Positions 28,514 through 37,780 of a stretch of DNA of 64,000 bases are shown here, in pieces. The notes under the pieces are model-generated. The model had not been told where the DNA came from. It did not search any database and saw only the letters and a program-made list of their open reading frames with translations. The stretch is taken from the NCBI RefSeq assembly GCF_007004765.1, contig NZ_VIKR01000001.1, positions 124,001 through 188,000 on the forward strand. The letters run 5' to 3'. Position 1 is the first letter of the stretch; the number at the start of each line of letters is the position of its first letter. The DNA is from Aliikangiella marina. Its GTDB lineage: Bacteria; Pseudomonadota; Gammaproteobacteria; Enterobacterales; Kangiellaceae. A program made the position numbers and the translations under genes.

Positions 28514-30325
28514 ATGGCATTTGAATACGGTTCCGATACCCTTGGTATAAAGAATCCCTTTAAATTTGAAGGCTTTGTGCTGACTATCCGAGGTCTCATC
28601 GTGACGATTCTTGGAATTGTGGCGTTACTCGCGGTTAAAGATTTAGTCGCTGGTGGCGCAAAGCTAGCAGGGTGGCTTTCTTTGGGGATAGGTGTACTAC
28701 TCTTGGGAAGCGGGGTGATCGCCACTGGCCGCGGCTTATTTAAAGTCATGCGCTTTTTCGTCGGACGTGGCGTGCCTGCCAGCTTGTCGCAGAATATCAG
28801 TAAAAGTGAAGCTCATGTTCGGGAAGGGTATATCGCTTATCACGACAAAGATTTAGAGCAAATGTTGATGGGGCGTAAAAACCTGACGTTTGTCGAACCT
28901 CAAGGCTGGCTGGCGAGACTGATTCACACTGTAATGCCCAAGCTTTTATTTATGCCTTACCCGATTCGCACTGCTGCCCAGCAACTTTCCAGCGGATTGA
29001 TTTATACCTTATTGGCGTTTCTCTGTTATGGGCTTGCTTGGTTTTCGGGCTCAACCGGGTTAACTGAGATTAGTAATACGCCGGTTCTCGATTGGTTAAG
29101 TATTGTTTTGGCGAGTTTTTTGTTTGTGATTTGGTTAGGGCGACGCTCGCCGCTCAAACGTGTCGTTCAAGTCTCCGTCAGCGGCGCAGGAACTGGCGGC
29201 GTTATTTTGATGGTACTTTTCTCAATCTTAGCGCCGGTGATACTAAGCTACATTCATCACAATGTTAAGCCACTTCCCGAGTTACCCATCTCTGCAGGCG
29301 CTTATATTGCAACCATGACTGGCTTGGGAATTTTAGCAACCGTTTATGGTTTGTTTTTAACATTTTTAAGAGCAAGCAAAGCGGATCCGAAAACCGAAGT
29401 ATCTGAATTCAGGCATAACTGGCAAGAAAGTATTCACCCACAGGAAATCTTTATTAATTTTGAAAATATTGTTATGGCCAATCGCCGCTATAAAGAGATT
29501 CCTAATCGAGTTTATCGCGATTTTGACGCAAACCTAATCGAGCAAGGGAGTAATGATAAGGGAAAATTTTCTGGCGAAATGATTCAAGAAACACAGCCCG
29601 TATATCGCGAAATTCCGACTGTTCCTTTGTTTAAACAATTGCGTATTGCAGGCACTTTAATTGGTGAAACACTACTCGCTTTAGCCGCGATAATGTTTTA
29701 CCTAGCGATTGAGCCTGTCACGCAAATTCAAAACGCGGTAGTTCCAGCGATTGATGCGCTAATTTATCCAACACTCATTTGGATTTTTGGCCGAATCATT
29801 GCCAACACGGCACACATTTTTTGGGCTGAGATGCATTTCCAATCCTTGATCGTTTTCTTCCAATGCCATGGTACTTATGCTGAGTCAAAGGTAAGTACGG
29901 GAGTGAGTATTCACGACAGTACTCGCTCAGAAAATGTCGTTGTGCGTTCAAGTATGACACCTTGGATTATCGCTTCGAGAATCGTTACTAGTTGTTTTGC
30001 TGAGAGCGGCACTAACAATCTTGAATATTATCGAAGAATTTTAGAGATGCATAAAGCGGATGATGATCTCGATAAAGTCACGGGCGAAATGCGAGAATTC
30101 CTTGGGGATCGTGAGACGATTGCAAGTGTCAATGAGAAAGACCTGGCCTCTGCGAGCGATATTTTTCAAATCAATCAAGAAACCCGCTCGGTTAATGCAC
30201 AAGCAGCCCTTGAGAAAGACAAAAAACTTGAAATTCCTCATGAAATTGCCCGTGGTGAGACGACGACGTCAGGTGGTACTGACCTAGATAGCGATAGCGG
30301 CCTTGAGATTAAAGACAAAGAATAA
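28514..30325 (+). CDS. Large integral membrane protein of unknown function
   Basis: A 603-residue protein with about eight to nine membrane helices in three groups: 22-75, 155-280 and 383-435. Between the second and third groups is a soluble segment of about 95 residues with FRHNWQESIHPQEIFINFENIVMANRRYKEIPNRVYRDFD. A soluble C-terminal half (450-603) ends in an acidic, threonine- and aspartate-rich tail. The Shine-Dalgarno AAGGAG sits at 28502. I recognise no family. It could be part of a secretion or envelope system, but nothing nearby supports that. Confidence 0.8.
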   Translation: MAFEYGSDTLGIKNPFKFEGFVLTIRGLIVTILGIVALLAVKDLVAGGAKLAGWLSLGIGVLLLGSGVIATGRGLFKVMRFFVGRGVPASLSQNISKSEAHVREGYIAYHDKDLEQMLMGRKNLTFVEPQGWLARLIHTVMPKLLFMPYPIRTAAQQLSSGLIYTLLAFLCYGLAWFSGSTGLTEISNTPVLDWLSIVLASFLFVIWLGRRSPLKRVVQVSVSGAGTGGVILMVLFSILAPVILSYIHHNVKPLPELPISAGAYIATMTGLGILATVYGLFLTFLRASKADPKTEVSEFRHNWQESIHPQEIFINFENIVMANRRYKEIPNRVYRDFDANLIEQGSNDKGKFSGEMIQETQPVYREIPTVPLFKQLRIAGTLIGETLLALAAIMFYLAIEPVTQIQNAVVPAIDALIYPTLIWIFGRIIANTAHIFWAEMHFQSLIVFFQCHGTYAESKVSTGVSIHDSTRSENVVVRSSMTPWIIASRIVTSCFAESGTNNLEYYRRILEMHKADDDLDKVTGEMREFLGDRETIASVNEKDLASASDIFQINQETRSVNAQAALEKDKKLEIPHEIARGETTTSGGTDLDSDSGLEIKDKE

Positions 30326-30461
30326 GCTGGTTCAACCCAGTCTCTCACAAGGGGACTATCGCTGTAATAAGCAATTGAATCACAGCTGAAGTAAATATAG
30401 GGTTAAGTGCAACTAATGTGCTGGAGCGTGCGTCATAGTATTCATCGAGTGACTTTTCATT

Positions 30462-30851
30462 GTGAACTTATTGAGCGTTACTAAAGTGTTGAAATTAATT
30501 ACGACCCTATTCTTATTGAGCTTGAGTCAAATAGCTTCTGCGGATATGCAATCTGAAATTGAGCATTTGCTTGGGTATGTCAAGTCGACTGACTGTGTTT
30601 ATGAACGAAATGGCAAAAAGCATAATGGAGCCGAAGCTCACAAACATATTTTACGCAAATATGACTATTATGAAGATGATATTGAATCTACCGAGGATTT
30701 TATTAAGTACTCCGCAACCAAGAGTAATATGTCCGGAAAATTTTATTTAATTCATTGTCCAAACCAACCGACATTAACAAGCCAAGCGTGGCTGCTACAA
30801 GAATTAAGCGAATATAGACAAGAGCGAATTCAGCAGAGTAGAGCCGAGTGA
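30462..30851 (+). CDS. DUF5329 secreted protein
   Basis: A 129-residue protein with a signal peptide (about 1-27, ending ASA). The mature part matches DUF5329: EIEHLLGYVKSTDCVYERNGKKHNGAEAHKHILRKYDYYEDDI, then TEDFIKYSATKSNMSGKFYLIHC and WLLQELSEYRQERI. Two cysteines (DCVY and IHCP) could form a disulfide. The start is GTG at 30462. The stop codon overlaps a hairpin shared with the convergent amidohydrolase gene. The function is unknown. Confidence 0.85.
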   Translation: MNLLSVTKVLKLITTLFLLSLSQIASADMQSEIEHLLGYVKSTDCVYERNGKKHNGAEAHKHILRKYDYYEDDIESTEDFIKYSATKSNMSGKFYLIHCPNQPTLTSQAWLLQELSEYRQERIQQSRAE

Positions 30852-30863
30852 TGACTCGGCTCT
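30840..30863. terminator. Hairpin at convergent gene ends
   Basis: AGAGCCGAGT at 30840-30849 pairs perfectly with ACTCGGCTCT at 30854-30863 over a 4-base loop (GATG). It overlaps the DUF5329 stop codon and lies 19 bases from the amidohydrolase stop on the other strand. Neither side has a T-tract, so a Rho-dependent or RNA 3'-end role is more likely than simple intrinsic termination. Confidence 0.55.
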
Positions 30864-30881
30864 TAGTGTGGACATCGAATG

Positions 30882-32549
30882 CTATTGTTTTTGGTATTTT
30901 TTCTCTCCTGCAATCCAAGTTTCTAGAACAGTCGTCTTCCAGATGTCCTCGTGTTTGCCATTGATCACATCGCGATCAACCAGAATAAAGTCAGCCCATT
31001 TTCCTTTTTCAAGTGAGCCGAGCGTTTTTTCTTGATGTGCTGCATAAGCGGCATTAATCGTAAAGGCTATCAGAGCCTGTTGCGGGGTAAGTTTTTGATC
31101 GGGTAACCAGCCGCCTTTCGGCAAATTATCTCTGTCCTGCCTAGTCACCGCTGCATGTAAACCATGAAAGGGGTTAGCGAGCTCTACTGGAAAGTCGGAA
31201 CCAGCCGCGATAATCGTGCCCTGGTCAAGGAATTTTTTCCAAGCGTAACCGCCTTTAATGCGCCAAGGACCGACTCTATCTTCTGCCATATTCATATCAC
31301 TAGTCGCGAAAACCGGTTGAATTGAGGCGATAACATCCAGTTCTTTGAATCTAGGGATGTCTTTGAGAGACACCACCTGTGAGTGTTCGTTACGATTACG
31401 TAACTCTCTACCGCCGATTTTCTTGTAAGTCTTTTCCAGCGCATCAAGAACTATCCGATTGCCTCTGTCTCCGATTGCGTGAACGTTAACCTGAAACCCT
31501 TTGGAAATAATCTTCTCGACGAGCTGGTCAAGGTCACGCGGTTTTGTGAGTAAAAGCCCCTTGTTGTCAGCGTCGTCAGAATAAGGCTGTAACATTGCTG
31601 CACCGCGACTACCGAGAGCGCCGTCGGAGTAGAGTTTTACACTGCGGATAGACAACATGTCCTTGTCATCTTTAATGTGACCAGCGTCTAACCACCGGTC
31701 TAAATCACGACTAGAACCGGCTAACATGCCGTAAATGCGTATCGGCAAGCGATTCTCTTTTGCGCGTTTAACGTAGGAGTCAATTTCCGGCTGAGTAATG
31801 CCTGCGTCGTGAATACCCACTAGTCCCAGAGCGAGCAAGTGCTCATAGGCTTTATCAAAAGCATATTCCAATTCAAGGCTGCTCATTGGGGGGATTTTCT
31901 TTTCGATAAGATACATTGCGGTATCAATAAATACACCGGTAGCATCACCATTTTCATCGCGAATAATCTTTCCGCCGGGTGGATCCGGGGTATCACGATT
32001 AATACCGGCAAGTCGCATTGCCTCGCTGTTAGCCCAAGCAGCATGGCCATCGATTCGCTCCAACCAAACTGGTCGCTTTACACCCGTTGCATCAAGTGAC
32101 GTTTTAGTTGGAAATTCTTTAACCAGCCATAGTACTTGATTCCAACCTCGTCCTAAAACCCATTTCGATTGCGGGTTAGCATTGGCAAATTCTTTTACTT
32201 TAGCCGCTGAAGCGCTCTCCGATTCGACGCCGCGTAAATTAACGCGGGTCATTTCTTTGCCCAGGCCCGAAACGTGCGCATGCGCATCAAATAGCCCTGG
32301 AAGCATATATTGGCCCTTACCGTCATGCTTTTTGCAGTTTCCCAGGTTGTCAGTTAGATTTTGCTTGGTGCCGGTCGCTTCGACTTTACCCGATTCAAAT
32401 TTAAGCCAATCAAAGCTTTTTAGCTCGGTCGAGCCAAAAACCGGGGTATAACCCTTGATGTTGTGATAAATATGGCATTGGGCTTTGAGGTTTGAGGAAA
32501 CTAACAGACAAAGTGAAACCCCAAGCGCTCTTATTATAGATTTTCCCAT
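30882..32549 (-). CDS. Exported amidohydrolase, YtcJ-like
   Basis: A 555-residue metal-dependent hydrolase of the amidohydrolase 3 family with a signal peptide (about 1-23, ending LKA). DAHAH at 88-92 provides the first metal ligands (PGLFDAHAHVSG). Later motifs ERIDGHAAWANS, GLVGIHDAGI, VNVHAIGDRGN, NEHSQVV and GSDFPVE fit the YtcJ subgroup. The substrate is not predictable. It is convergent with the DUF5329 gene and stands alone. Confidence 0.9.
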   Translation of the reverse strand: MGKSIIRALGVSLCLLVSSNLKAQCHIYHNIKGYTPVFGSTELKSFDWLKFESGKVEATGTKQNLTDNLGNCKKHDGKGQYMLPGLFDAHAHVSGLGKEMTRVNLRGVESESASAAKVKEFANANPQSKWVLGRGWNQVLWLVKEFPTKTSLDATGVKRPVWLERIDGHAAWANSEAMRLAGINRDTPDPPGGKIIRDENGDATGVFIDTAMYLIEKKIPPMSSLELEYAFDKAYEHLLALGLVGIHDAGITQPEIDSYVKRAKENRLPIRIYGMLAGSSRDLDRWLDAGHIKDDKDMLSIRSVKLYSDGALGSRGAAMLQPYSDDADNKGLLLTKPRDLDQLVEKIISKGFQVNVHAIGDRGNRIVLDALEKTYKKIGGRELRNRNEHSQVVSLKDIPRFKELDVIASIQPVFATSDMNMAEDRVGPWRIKGGYAWKKFLDQGTIIAAGSDFPVELANPFHGLHAAVTRQDRDNLPKGGWLPDQKLTPQQALIAFTINAAYAAHQEKTLGSLEKGKWADFILVDRDVINGKHEDIWKTTVLETWIAGEKKYQKQ

Positions 32550-32735
32550 TGAAGGTCCTTGGATGTTGTAACGATATTTGGGCCCACAAGTTTACTCGAT
32601 TTTGCGCATAGTTGTCTAAGCGTTCGGCTCGCTTGTATCAGGGGATTTCGAAGTCAAAATAGACAAACTTAAAAAAACTGTTATTTGAGGGAGCAAAATC
32701 TTATTATTTGCAGCAGTGATTCTAAATGAGAGATA

Positions 32736-33593
32736 TTGGTCGTGATTAAGTGCGTCAATTGTAAAAAAACTGTTGAGCATACTTATTGCGCTTATTGTGG
32801 CGAAAAGCGGTTCGATCAGCGACAGCTGTCTATCAAATCATTATTAAACCAATTGATAACTTCGCTCACTGACGTTGATGCCAAATTTATGCTCAGTTTA
32901 AAGTTACTCGTGACAAAGCCTGGTCAGTTGGCTCAAGATTATTTGAACGGCATAAGAGTTCATCGAATTAACCCTTTTCAATTATTTTTAATTATCAATG
33001 TCATCTATTTTGTATTTATTGTATTTGTTCCCCAAAATGCATTTACAACACCACTCGAAGTGCATTTAAACGCGACTAATTTTCCGCATCATGCGCTCGC
33101 TAATGATATGGTTGCTCAGGCACTCAGCGAACAAAATCTTTCTAAAACAACTTATGCGCAAAAATTTGATCAACTCATTCAAGTTCACTCCAAGTCTCTC
33201 GTCATATTATTGATACCCATGGTCGCGTTGATTAGCCTTCCATTGCTAAAAGAATGTTCTCATAAGATGATCGCTAGTGTGGTCTTTGCATCTCACTTTG
33301 TGAGCGCTTTATTGCTATTTATGATTGTTTTTGGAAGCCTACTGTATGCTTTGGGTGGGGTAGTGGATTGGCTTGGCGTCCCGCATATTAAAGCAATCGT
33401 GTTTTCGGAGGCGTTTGGCTCAATTGTTATGGTCGGTTTTTGCTTGAGTTATTTTGCCAGCAGTTTACGAAGAATCAATGGCATTCGCTGGCCGCGCGCC
33501 ATAGGGCTGGCCACGTTTTTAGTTTTCGCTTTTTATTGGATAATATTAATTTACCGTATGATATTATTCTTTACTACCTTTTATAGTTTGTAG
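32736..33593 (+). CDS. DUF3667 membrane protein with zinc-ribbon start
   Basis: A 285-residue protein opening with a zinc ribbon (CVNC at 6-9, CAYC at 18-21), then the DUF3667 core (SLLNQLITSLTDVDAKFMLSLKLLVTKPGQLAQDYLNGIRVHRINPFQLFLIINVIYFVF) and four to five membrane helices. The start is either TTG 32736 or GTG 32742, two codons apart. I keep 32736 because GAGAG sits close upstream. bioA follows only 10 bases after the stop, so they are co-transcribed. No function is known. Confidence 0.8.
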   Translation: MVVIKCVNCKKTVEHTYCAYCGEKRFDQRQLSIKSLLNQLITSLTDVDAKFMLSLKLLVTKPGQLAQDYLNGIRVHRINPFQLFLIINVIYFVFIVFVPQNAFTTPLEVHLNATNFPHHALANDMVAQALSEQNLSKTTYAQKFDQLIQVHSKSLVILLIPMVALISLPLLKECSHKMIASVVFASHFVSALLLFMIVFGSLLYALGGVVDWLGVPHIKAIVFSEAFGSIVMVGFCLSYFASSLRRINGIRWPRAIGLATFLVFAFYWIILIYRMILFFTTFYSL

Positions 33594-33603
33594 AACCGCT
33601 ACT

Positions 33604-34890
33604 ATGAGTTTAACTGACAGCCAACTCGCTTTTGATCGTGAGCATATCTGGCATCCGTATACGAATTTAAAAAATCCTACCCCGGTGTTTGGTGTTGAGT
33701 CTGCCGAAGGTGTCTATCTAAATCTTACAAATGGCCAAAAAGTAGTCGACGGTATGGCATCATGGTGGTCCGCTATTCACGGATATAATCACCCGTTTCT
33801 CAATCAGGCGATTGAAAAGCAGACTAAGAAAATGTCGCATGTGATGTTTGGCGGACTCACTCACGAGCCTGCGATAAAGTTGTCGCAAACCTTGGTCAAT
33901 ATCACTGCAGCTAAGCTCGATTGTGTTTTCCTCGCTGATTCCGGTTCAGTCGCTGTAGAAGTCGCCTTGAAAATGGCGTTGCAGTTTTGGTACTCGCAGG
34001 CACGACCAGAGAAGAATAAATTCCTGACGGTTCGTAATGGTTATCATGGTGATACCTTTGGTGCAATGTCGGTTTGTGATCCAGAAAATGGCATGCATGC
34101 GATGTTTGCAGGCGTATTACCCAGTCATATTTTCGTCGATGCACCAGGCTGCAAAGATGATGATTCGTGGAATGATGAGGATATTGCGCAGCTTAAAAGC
34201 ACGGTTGCAGCACGTCACACAGAGATAGCGGCAATTATCCTTGAGCCAATTGTTCAAGGTGCTGGGGGAATGCGAGTATACGCGCCCGAATATTTACGCC
34301 AAGTGCGCCAGATTTGCGATGAATATGGCGTGCTCCTTATTCTAGATGAGATCGCCACCGGATTTGGTCGTACGGGGAGTTTATTTGCCTACGAACAAGC
34401 GCAAATTGTACCGGATATATTGTGCTTAGGTAAGGCGATTACGGGAGGCTATATGTCCCTTGCTGCAACACTAACGACGCAAAATGTGGCGCAAACTATC
34501 AGTCGTTTCGGTGGCGGAAATTTAATGCACGGGCCGACTTTTATGGGCAATCCACTTGCCTGTGCTATCGCTAACGCGAGTATTGAGCTATTGCTAGCTT
34601 CACCATGGCAAAAAAATGTACTGGCTATAGAGACACAACTCGAAGCCGAACTCCGTCCTTTAGAAAGCTTGCCCTCTGTCCATGAAGTCAGAGTTAAAGG
34701 GGCTGTCGGCGTGGTTGAAATGGTTCAAACCCTAGATATGCATACCATTCAACCGAGATTAGTCGAGTTGGGCGTTTGGATCAGACCATTTGGTAAATTG
34801 CTCTATATTATGCCCGCTTATTGCATGCCCTCTGATGAGCTCAGTAAGTTAACTCGAGCGATGCTAACTATTGCAGAGGAATCAATCTAG
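33604..34890 (+). CDS. bioA: Adenosylmethionine-8-amino-7-oxononanoate aminotransferase
   Basis: BioA is a PLP enzyme that transfers the amino group of SAM to KAPA, giving DAPA in biotin synthesis. The 428-residue length is typical. HIWHPYTNLKNPTPV at 14-28, MASWWSAIHGYNHP, DSGSVAVEVALKMALQFW and ILDEIATGFGRTGSLFAYE are BioA signatures. The PLP lysine is in LCLGKAITGGYM (about Lys278). It is unlinked to other bio genes here and lies behind a DUF3667 gene. I see no BirA-type operator upstream. Confidence 0.96.
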   Translation: MSLTDSQLAFDREHIWHPYTNLKNPTPVFGVESAEGVYLNLTNGQKVVDGMASWWSAIHGYNHPFLNQAIEKQTKKMSHVMFGGLTHEPAIKLSQTLVNITAAKLDCVFLADSGSVAVEVALKMALQFWYSQARPEKNKFLTVRNGYHGDTFGAMSVCDPENGMHAMFAGVLPSHIFVDAPGCKDDDSWNDEDIAQLKSTVAARHTEIAAIILEPIVQGAGGMRVYAPEYLRQVRQICDEYGVLLILDEIATGFGRTGSLFAYEQAQIVPDILCLGKAITGGYMSLAATLTTQNVAQTISRFGGGNLMHGPTFMGNPLACAIANASIELLLASPWQKNVLAIETQLEAELRPLESLPSVHEVRVKGAVGVVEMVQTLDMHTIQPRLVELGVWIRPFGKLLYIMPAYCMPSDELSKLTRAMLTIAEESI

Positions 34891-35085
34891 GCTGTATGAT
34901 AGGTCAAGAGGGTAAACACGGGGAATTTCGAGACTGGTTAAAAAAGTTGCCGCTTATCCTGTCGCAAAATAACGGTTGTTGCGACTGATTGAGGAATCTA
35001 AAGAGACACATTGCCTCAGGCGTCAACGCTTTCGAAAGTTCGCATCGGATCCGAGAAGTTATGGAACTAATAATGGAATCTTGCG

Positions 35086-36987
35086 ATGAGTAACAATAAT
35101 AATAAATCGTCTCATCCAGAGTCAGAGCAATATAAAAGCAAATCAGAAACTCTAGAAGAAACAGAGATTACGGATTCGACTGAGGAAGCGTTGCCAGCCG
35201 AGGATGCAACGGTAATTGCGCCTGAAGTTGGAGCCCGTCGTTCGGCTAGAACAAATACCGAAAACACCAGCCAAAAAAATTACAATGAGCTCACCAGGAT
35301 CAACTTGATTTTTCAAGATCAACATAGTGAGCATGGATTTCGTCGCGCGCAAAATGACGTCAATGAAGCCCTCAGTAAAAAAGAAATTTTGCTTAATAAG
35401 CGCTTTGTACTCGACTCTGTACTGGGTTCTGGTGGTATGGGGACTGTTTATAAAGCTAAAGATTTGCGCAAAGTTGAAGCGCATGATGCCAATCCCTATG
35501 TCGCAGTAAAAGTATTAAATAGTGACTTTAAACAGCATCCCAATGCGTTTATATCTCTGCAGCGAGAAGCGAGTCGCTCGCATTTATTGTCTCACCCTAA
35601 TATTGTTACGGTTCATGATTTTGACCGTGATGGTAATACGATTTATATGACCATGGAGCTGTTGAAGGGAGAAGCATTAGACAGCTATTTGTATCGCAAT
35701 CGTGATAAAACCATTAACAAAGAAATGGCGTTAAAAATAGTCGGACAATTTTGCCGAGCACTTCAGTATGCGCATCAAAAAGGCATTGTTCATTGCGATT
35801 TAAAACCAGCCAATATTTTTATTTCGGACAATGGGGTTAAAGTACTCGATTTCGGGATCGCGAGACTGGCGAGTGAATCAAAATTAACGGATCAATTTGA
35901 CGCTGGCTCGTTAGGTGCGATGACCCCGGCTTATGCGAGCCTCGAAATGATGCAACAGAAAAAACCTGAAGCGAGTGATGATGTGTATGCGGCAGCGATA
36001 ATTACCTACAAATTATTGACTGGTCGGCATCCTTATAATGAACAGCCAGCGGTGGCGGCACTTGGTTTAAAGATGCAGCCAGAAAGAATAGATGGTCTAA
36101 CAAAACGCCAGTGGAAGGCTTTGCTTAAAGGTCTCGCTTTAAAAAGAGAAGAGAGAACGCAAACGATTCAAGAGTTCTACCAAGAACTGACTGAACCGGT
36201 CAAATTTCCCGTTTTCCGAGTTGCCAGTGCTTTATTACTAGGTGTTGTTGGTTGGTTCGTTTATAAAAATTATTTTGTTCCTGATGAACTGGCGGTTTTT
36301 GTCGAAACGACTAAGAATAATGCGCAGCAGTGCTATCAAGCGAAAGACTATGTTTGTGCGATTACGAGCGCAAACGCAATACTCAAGGTCGCACCAGACG
36401 ATGATGAAGCGAAATCGGTTTTAGCCAATGCGGAGCGAGATTTAAAGCTCACTGAAATTAATGAGTTGTTGATGGCCGCCAATAATTGCTTTTTAAGCAA
36501 TGACTATAGTTGTGTCGAAACAACGCTTGAACAAGTACTTTTACTGGACTCGAATAATCAATCCGCATTAGCGCTGCAACAAAAAATGGAAGCAGAAAAA
36601 TTAGCAGAAGCAGAAGCTCGTGAACAGGAATCAAAACAGCTTGCTGAACTATTGAGCAAAGCTAATGATTGCTTAGAAAGAACAGATTACCAATGTGCAA
36701 TAGAATTCGCGAGTGAAGTACTTGTGATTAAACATGATGAAGCTCAAGCAGAAGCGATTATTCGAAATGCCAACTACGCAGAGCAGAAACAACGAGAAAA
36801 TTTTTTAAAGGCAGAAAAGATTTTAAAAGATGGGCAAACGTGCTTTGAAAAACTGAACTATAGTTGCGCGATTGCTAAGTCCGAATCGGCTTTAGAATTT
36901 GTTCCTGGTCACAGGCGAGCTTTACGCTTAAAGTCTGCCGCGGAAAGGGCCATTGCCGATGCCAAGAAAAATATTACGATAGAATAG
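35086..36987 (+). CDS. Transmembrane Ser/Thr protein kinase with cysteine-paired TPR-like repeats
   Basis: A 633-residue Hanks-type kinase. After a polar, acidic N terminus (1-100), the kinase runs from about 107 to 370: Gly loop GSGGMG, VAVK with Lys142, catalytic loop HCDLKPANI (Asp238, Cys instead of the common Arg, so non-RD), and DFG at 255-257. A membrane helix at 376-393 puts the rest outside. The outer part has four helical TPR-like units, each opening with C-X5-Y-X-C: C416/C424, C468/C476, C529/C537 and C586/C594. This implies disulfide-stapled repeats in the periplasm. A lipoprotein gene follows 14 bases later. Confidence 0.9.
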   Translation: MSNNNNKSSHPESEQYKSKSETLEETEITDSTEEALPAEDATVIAPEVGARRSARTNTENTSQKNYNELTRINLIFQDQHSEHGFRRAQNDVNEALSKKEILLNKRFVLDSVLGSGGMGTVYKAKDLRKVEAHDANPYVAVKVLNSDFKQHPNAFISLQREASRSHLLSHPNIVTVHDFDRDGNTIYMTMELLKGEALDSYLYRNRDKTINKEMALKIVGQFCRALQYAHQKGIVHCDLKPANIFISDNGVKVLDFGIARLASESKLTDQFDAGSLGAMTPAYASLEMMQQKKPEASDDVYAAAIITYKLLTGRHPYNEQPAVAALGLKMQPERIDGLTKRQWKALLKGLALKREERTQTIQEFYQELTEPVKFPVFRVASALLLGVVGWFVYKNYFVPDELAVFVETTKNNAQQCYQAKDYVCAITSANAILKVAPDDDEAKSVLANAERDLKLTEINELLMAANNCFLSNDYSCVETTLEQVLLLDSNNQSALALQQKMEAEKLAEAEAREQESKQLAELLSKANDCLERTDYQCAIEFASEVLVIKHDEAQAEAIIRNANYAEQKQRENFLKAEKILKDGQTCFEKLNYSCAIAKSESALEFVPGHRRALRLKSAAERAIADAKKNITIE

Positions 36988-37001
36988 CTGGAGGGAATCC
37001 A

Positions 37002-37634
37002 ATGAATAATTTACTTTCTCAAAACAAACCAATTAATTTTTTGATTACAATGGGTCTCTGTTTGCTGCTTGCAACCAACTTAGGTTGTAAGAAAAAAGAC
37101 TTGCAAACTTTGGGTGCAATTATTGCGATCGGTATCGCAGCGAAAGTCATTTATGATATGACGATCGAGCACGAAACCCAACAAGTCACTAATGAAAAAG
37201 AAGTCGTTAACAAATATAAAAAGGAACATAAGAAGCTCCCCAAAGAGCCTACTATAATCGCTTATCAATCCAATCTTCAACCGGGCAGCATCGTTAATCC
37301 TGGCGATAAAGTTACCGTTGTTTCTAGTCTCGAAGTTGTTCGTGGAGAAGCAACCAATCAGATGAAAATTGAAGAAAAGATTGTTATTTATGATAACGAA
37401 GATAGCAGTAAGGAAATTAAAAGCCTGACAAAAGTCGTTAATGCAGAGACAGGTCGCAGCGGAGAGTTTGCCAATGAATTTAAATTCACCTTACCAAAAG
37501 GTATGCCTCAAGGTGTTTACCCGATTAAAACTGTAGTTATCATCGATGGGAAAGAATCAACACCTGTTGAGACTCAGATGCAATTGGTGATGAACTTTGA
37601 GGCGACGCAAGAAGCGCTAGTCGCTTCTTTGTAA
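37002..37634 (+). CDS. Lipoprotein partner of the kinase
   Basis: A 210-residue protein with a signal and lipobox (LLLATNLGC, Cys at about 29), a following hydrophobic stretch (LQTLGAIIAIGIAAKVIYDM), a lysine-rich linker, and a C-terminal beta-rich domain (about 85-200; SIVNPGDKVTVVSSLEVV, FTLPKGMPQGVYPIKTVVII) with an Ig-like strand pattern. It is 14 bases downstream of the kinase gene with a GGAGGGAA Shine-Dalgarno, so it is probably a periplasmic partner or ligand receptor for it. That is inference from position. Confidence 0.82.
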   Translation: MNNLLSQNKPINFLITMGLCLLLATNLGCKKKDLQTLGAIIAIGIAAKVIYDMTIEHETQQVTNEKEVVNKYKKEHKKLPKEPTIIAYQSNLQPGSIVNPGDKVTVVSSLEVVRGEATNQMKIEEKIVIYDNEDSSKEIKSLTKVVNAETGRSGEFANEFKFTLPKGMPQGVYPIKTVVIIDGKESTPVETQMQLVMNFEATQEALVASL

Positions 37635-37679
37635 TTGAAGTCAAGTTGCCCGAATAGTCTAACTAGTCGCAGCAACGAT

Positions 37680-37725
37680 GTGCAGTCTTTCAATTTCATG
37701 TGAATGTGAACTTGAGAGACTGCAC
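37680..37725. other. Long hairpin at convergent gene ends
   Basis: GTGCAGTCTTTCAA at 37680-37693 pairs with TTGAGAGACTGCAC at 37712-37725 with one G-T pair, a 14-bp stem with an 18-base loop. It sits between the kinase-lipoprotein unit and the opposing DUF305 gene. No T-tract lies on either side. Confidence 0.6.
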
Positions 37726-37780
37726 TGGATAAACAAAACAACGATTGAAAGCCTTCCTTAGCTTCGGGTAACTAATGGCC

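Noticed and set aside
34891-35085. BirA operator or bio promoter near bioA
   Set aside because: No TTGTAAACC-type inverted repeat is present; only a T-less GTCGCAA/TTGCGAC hairpin at 34961-34985.
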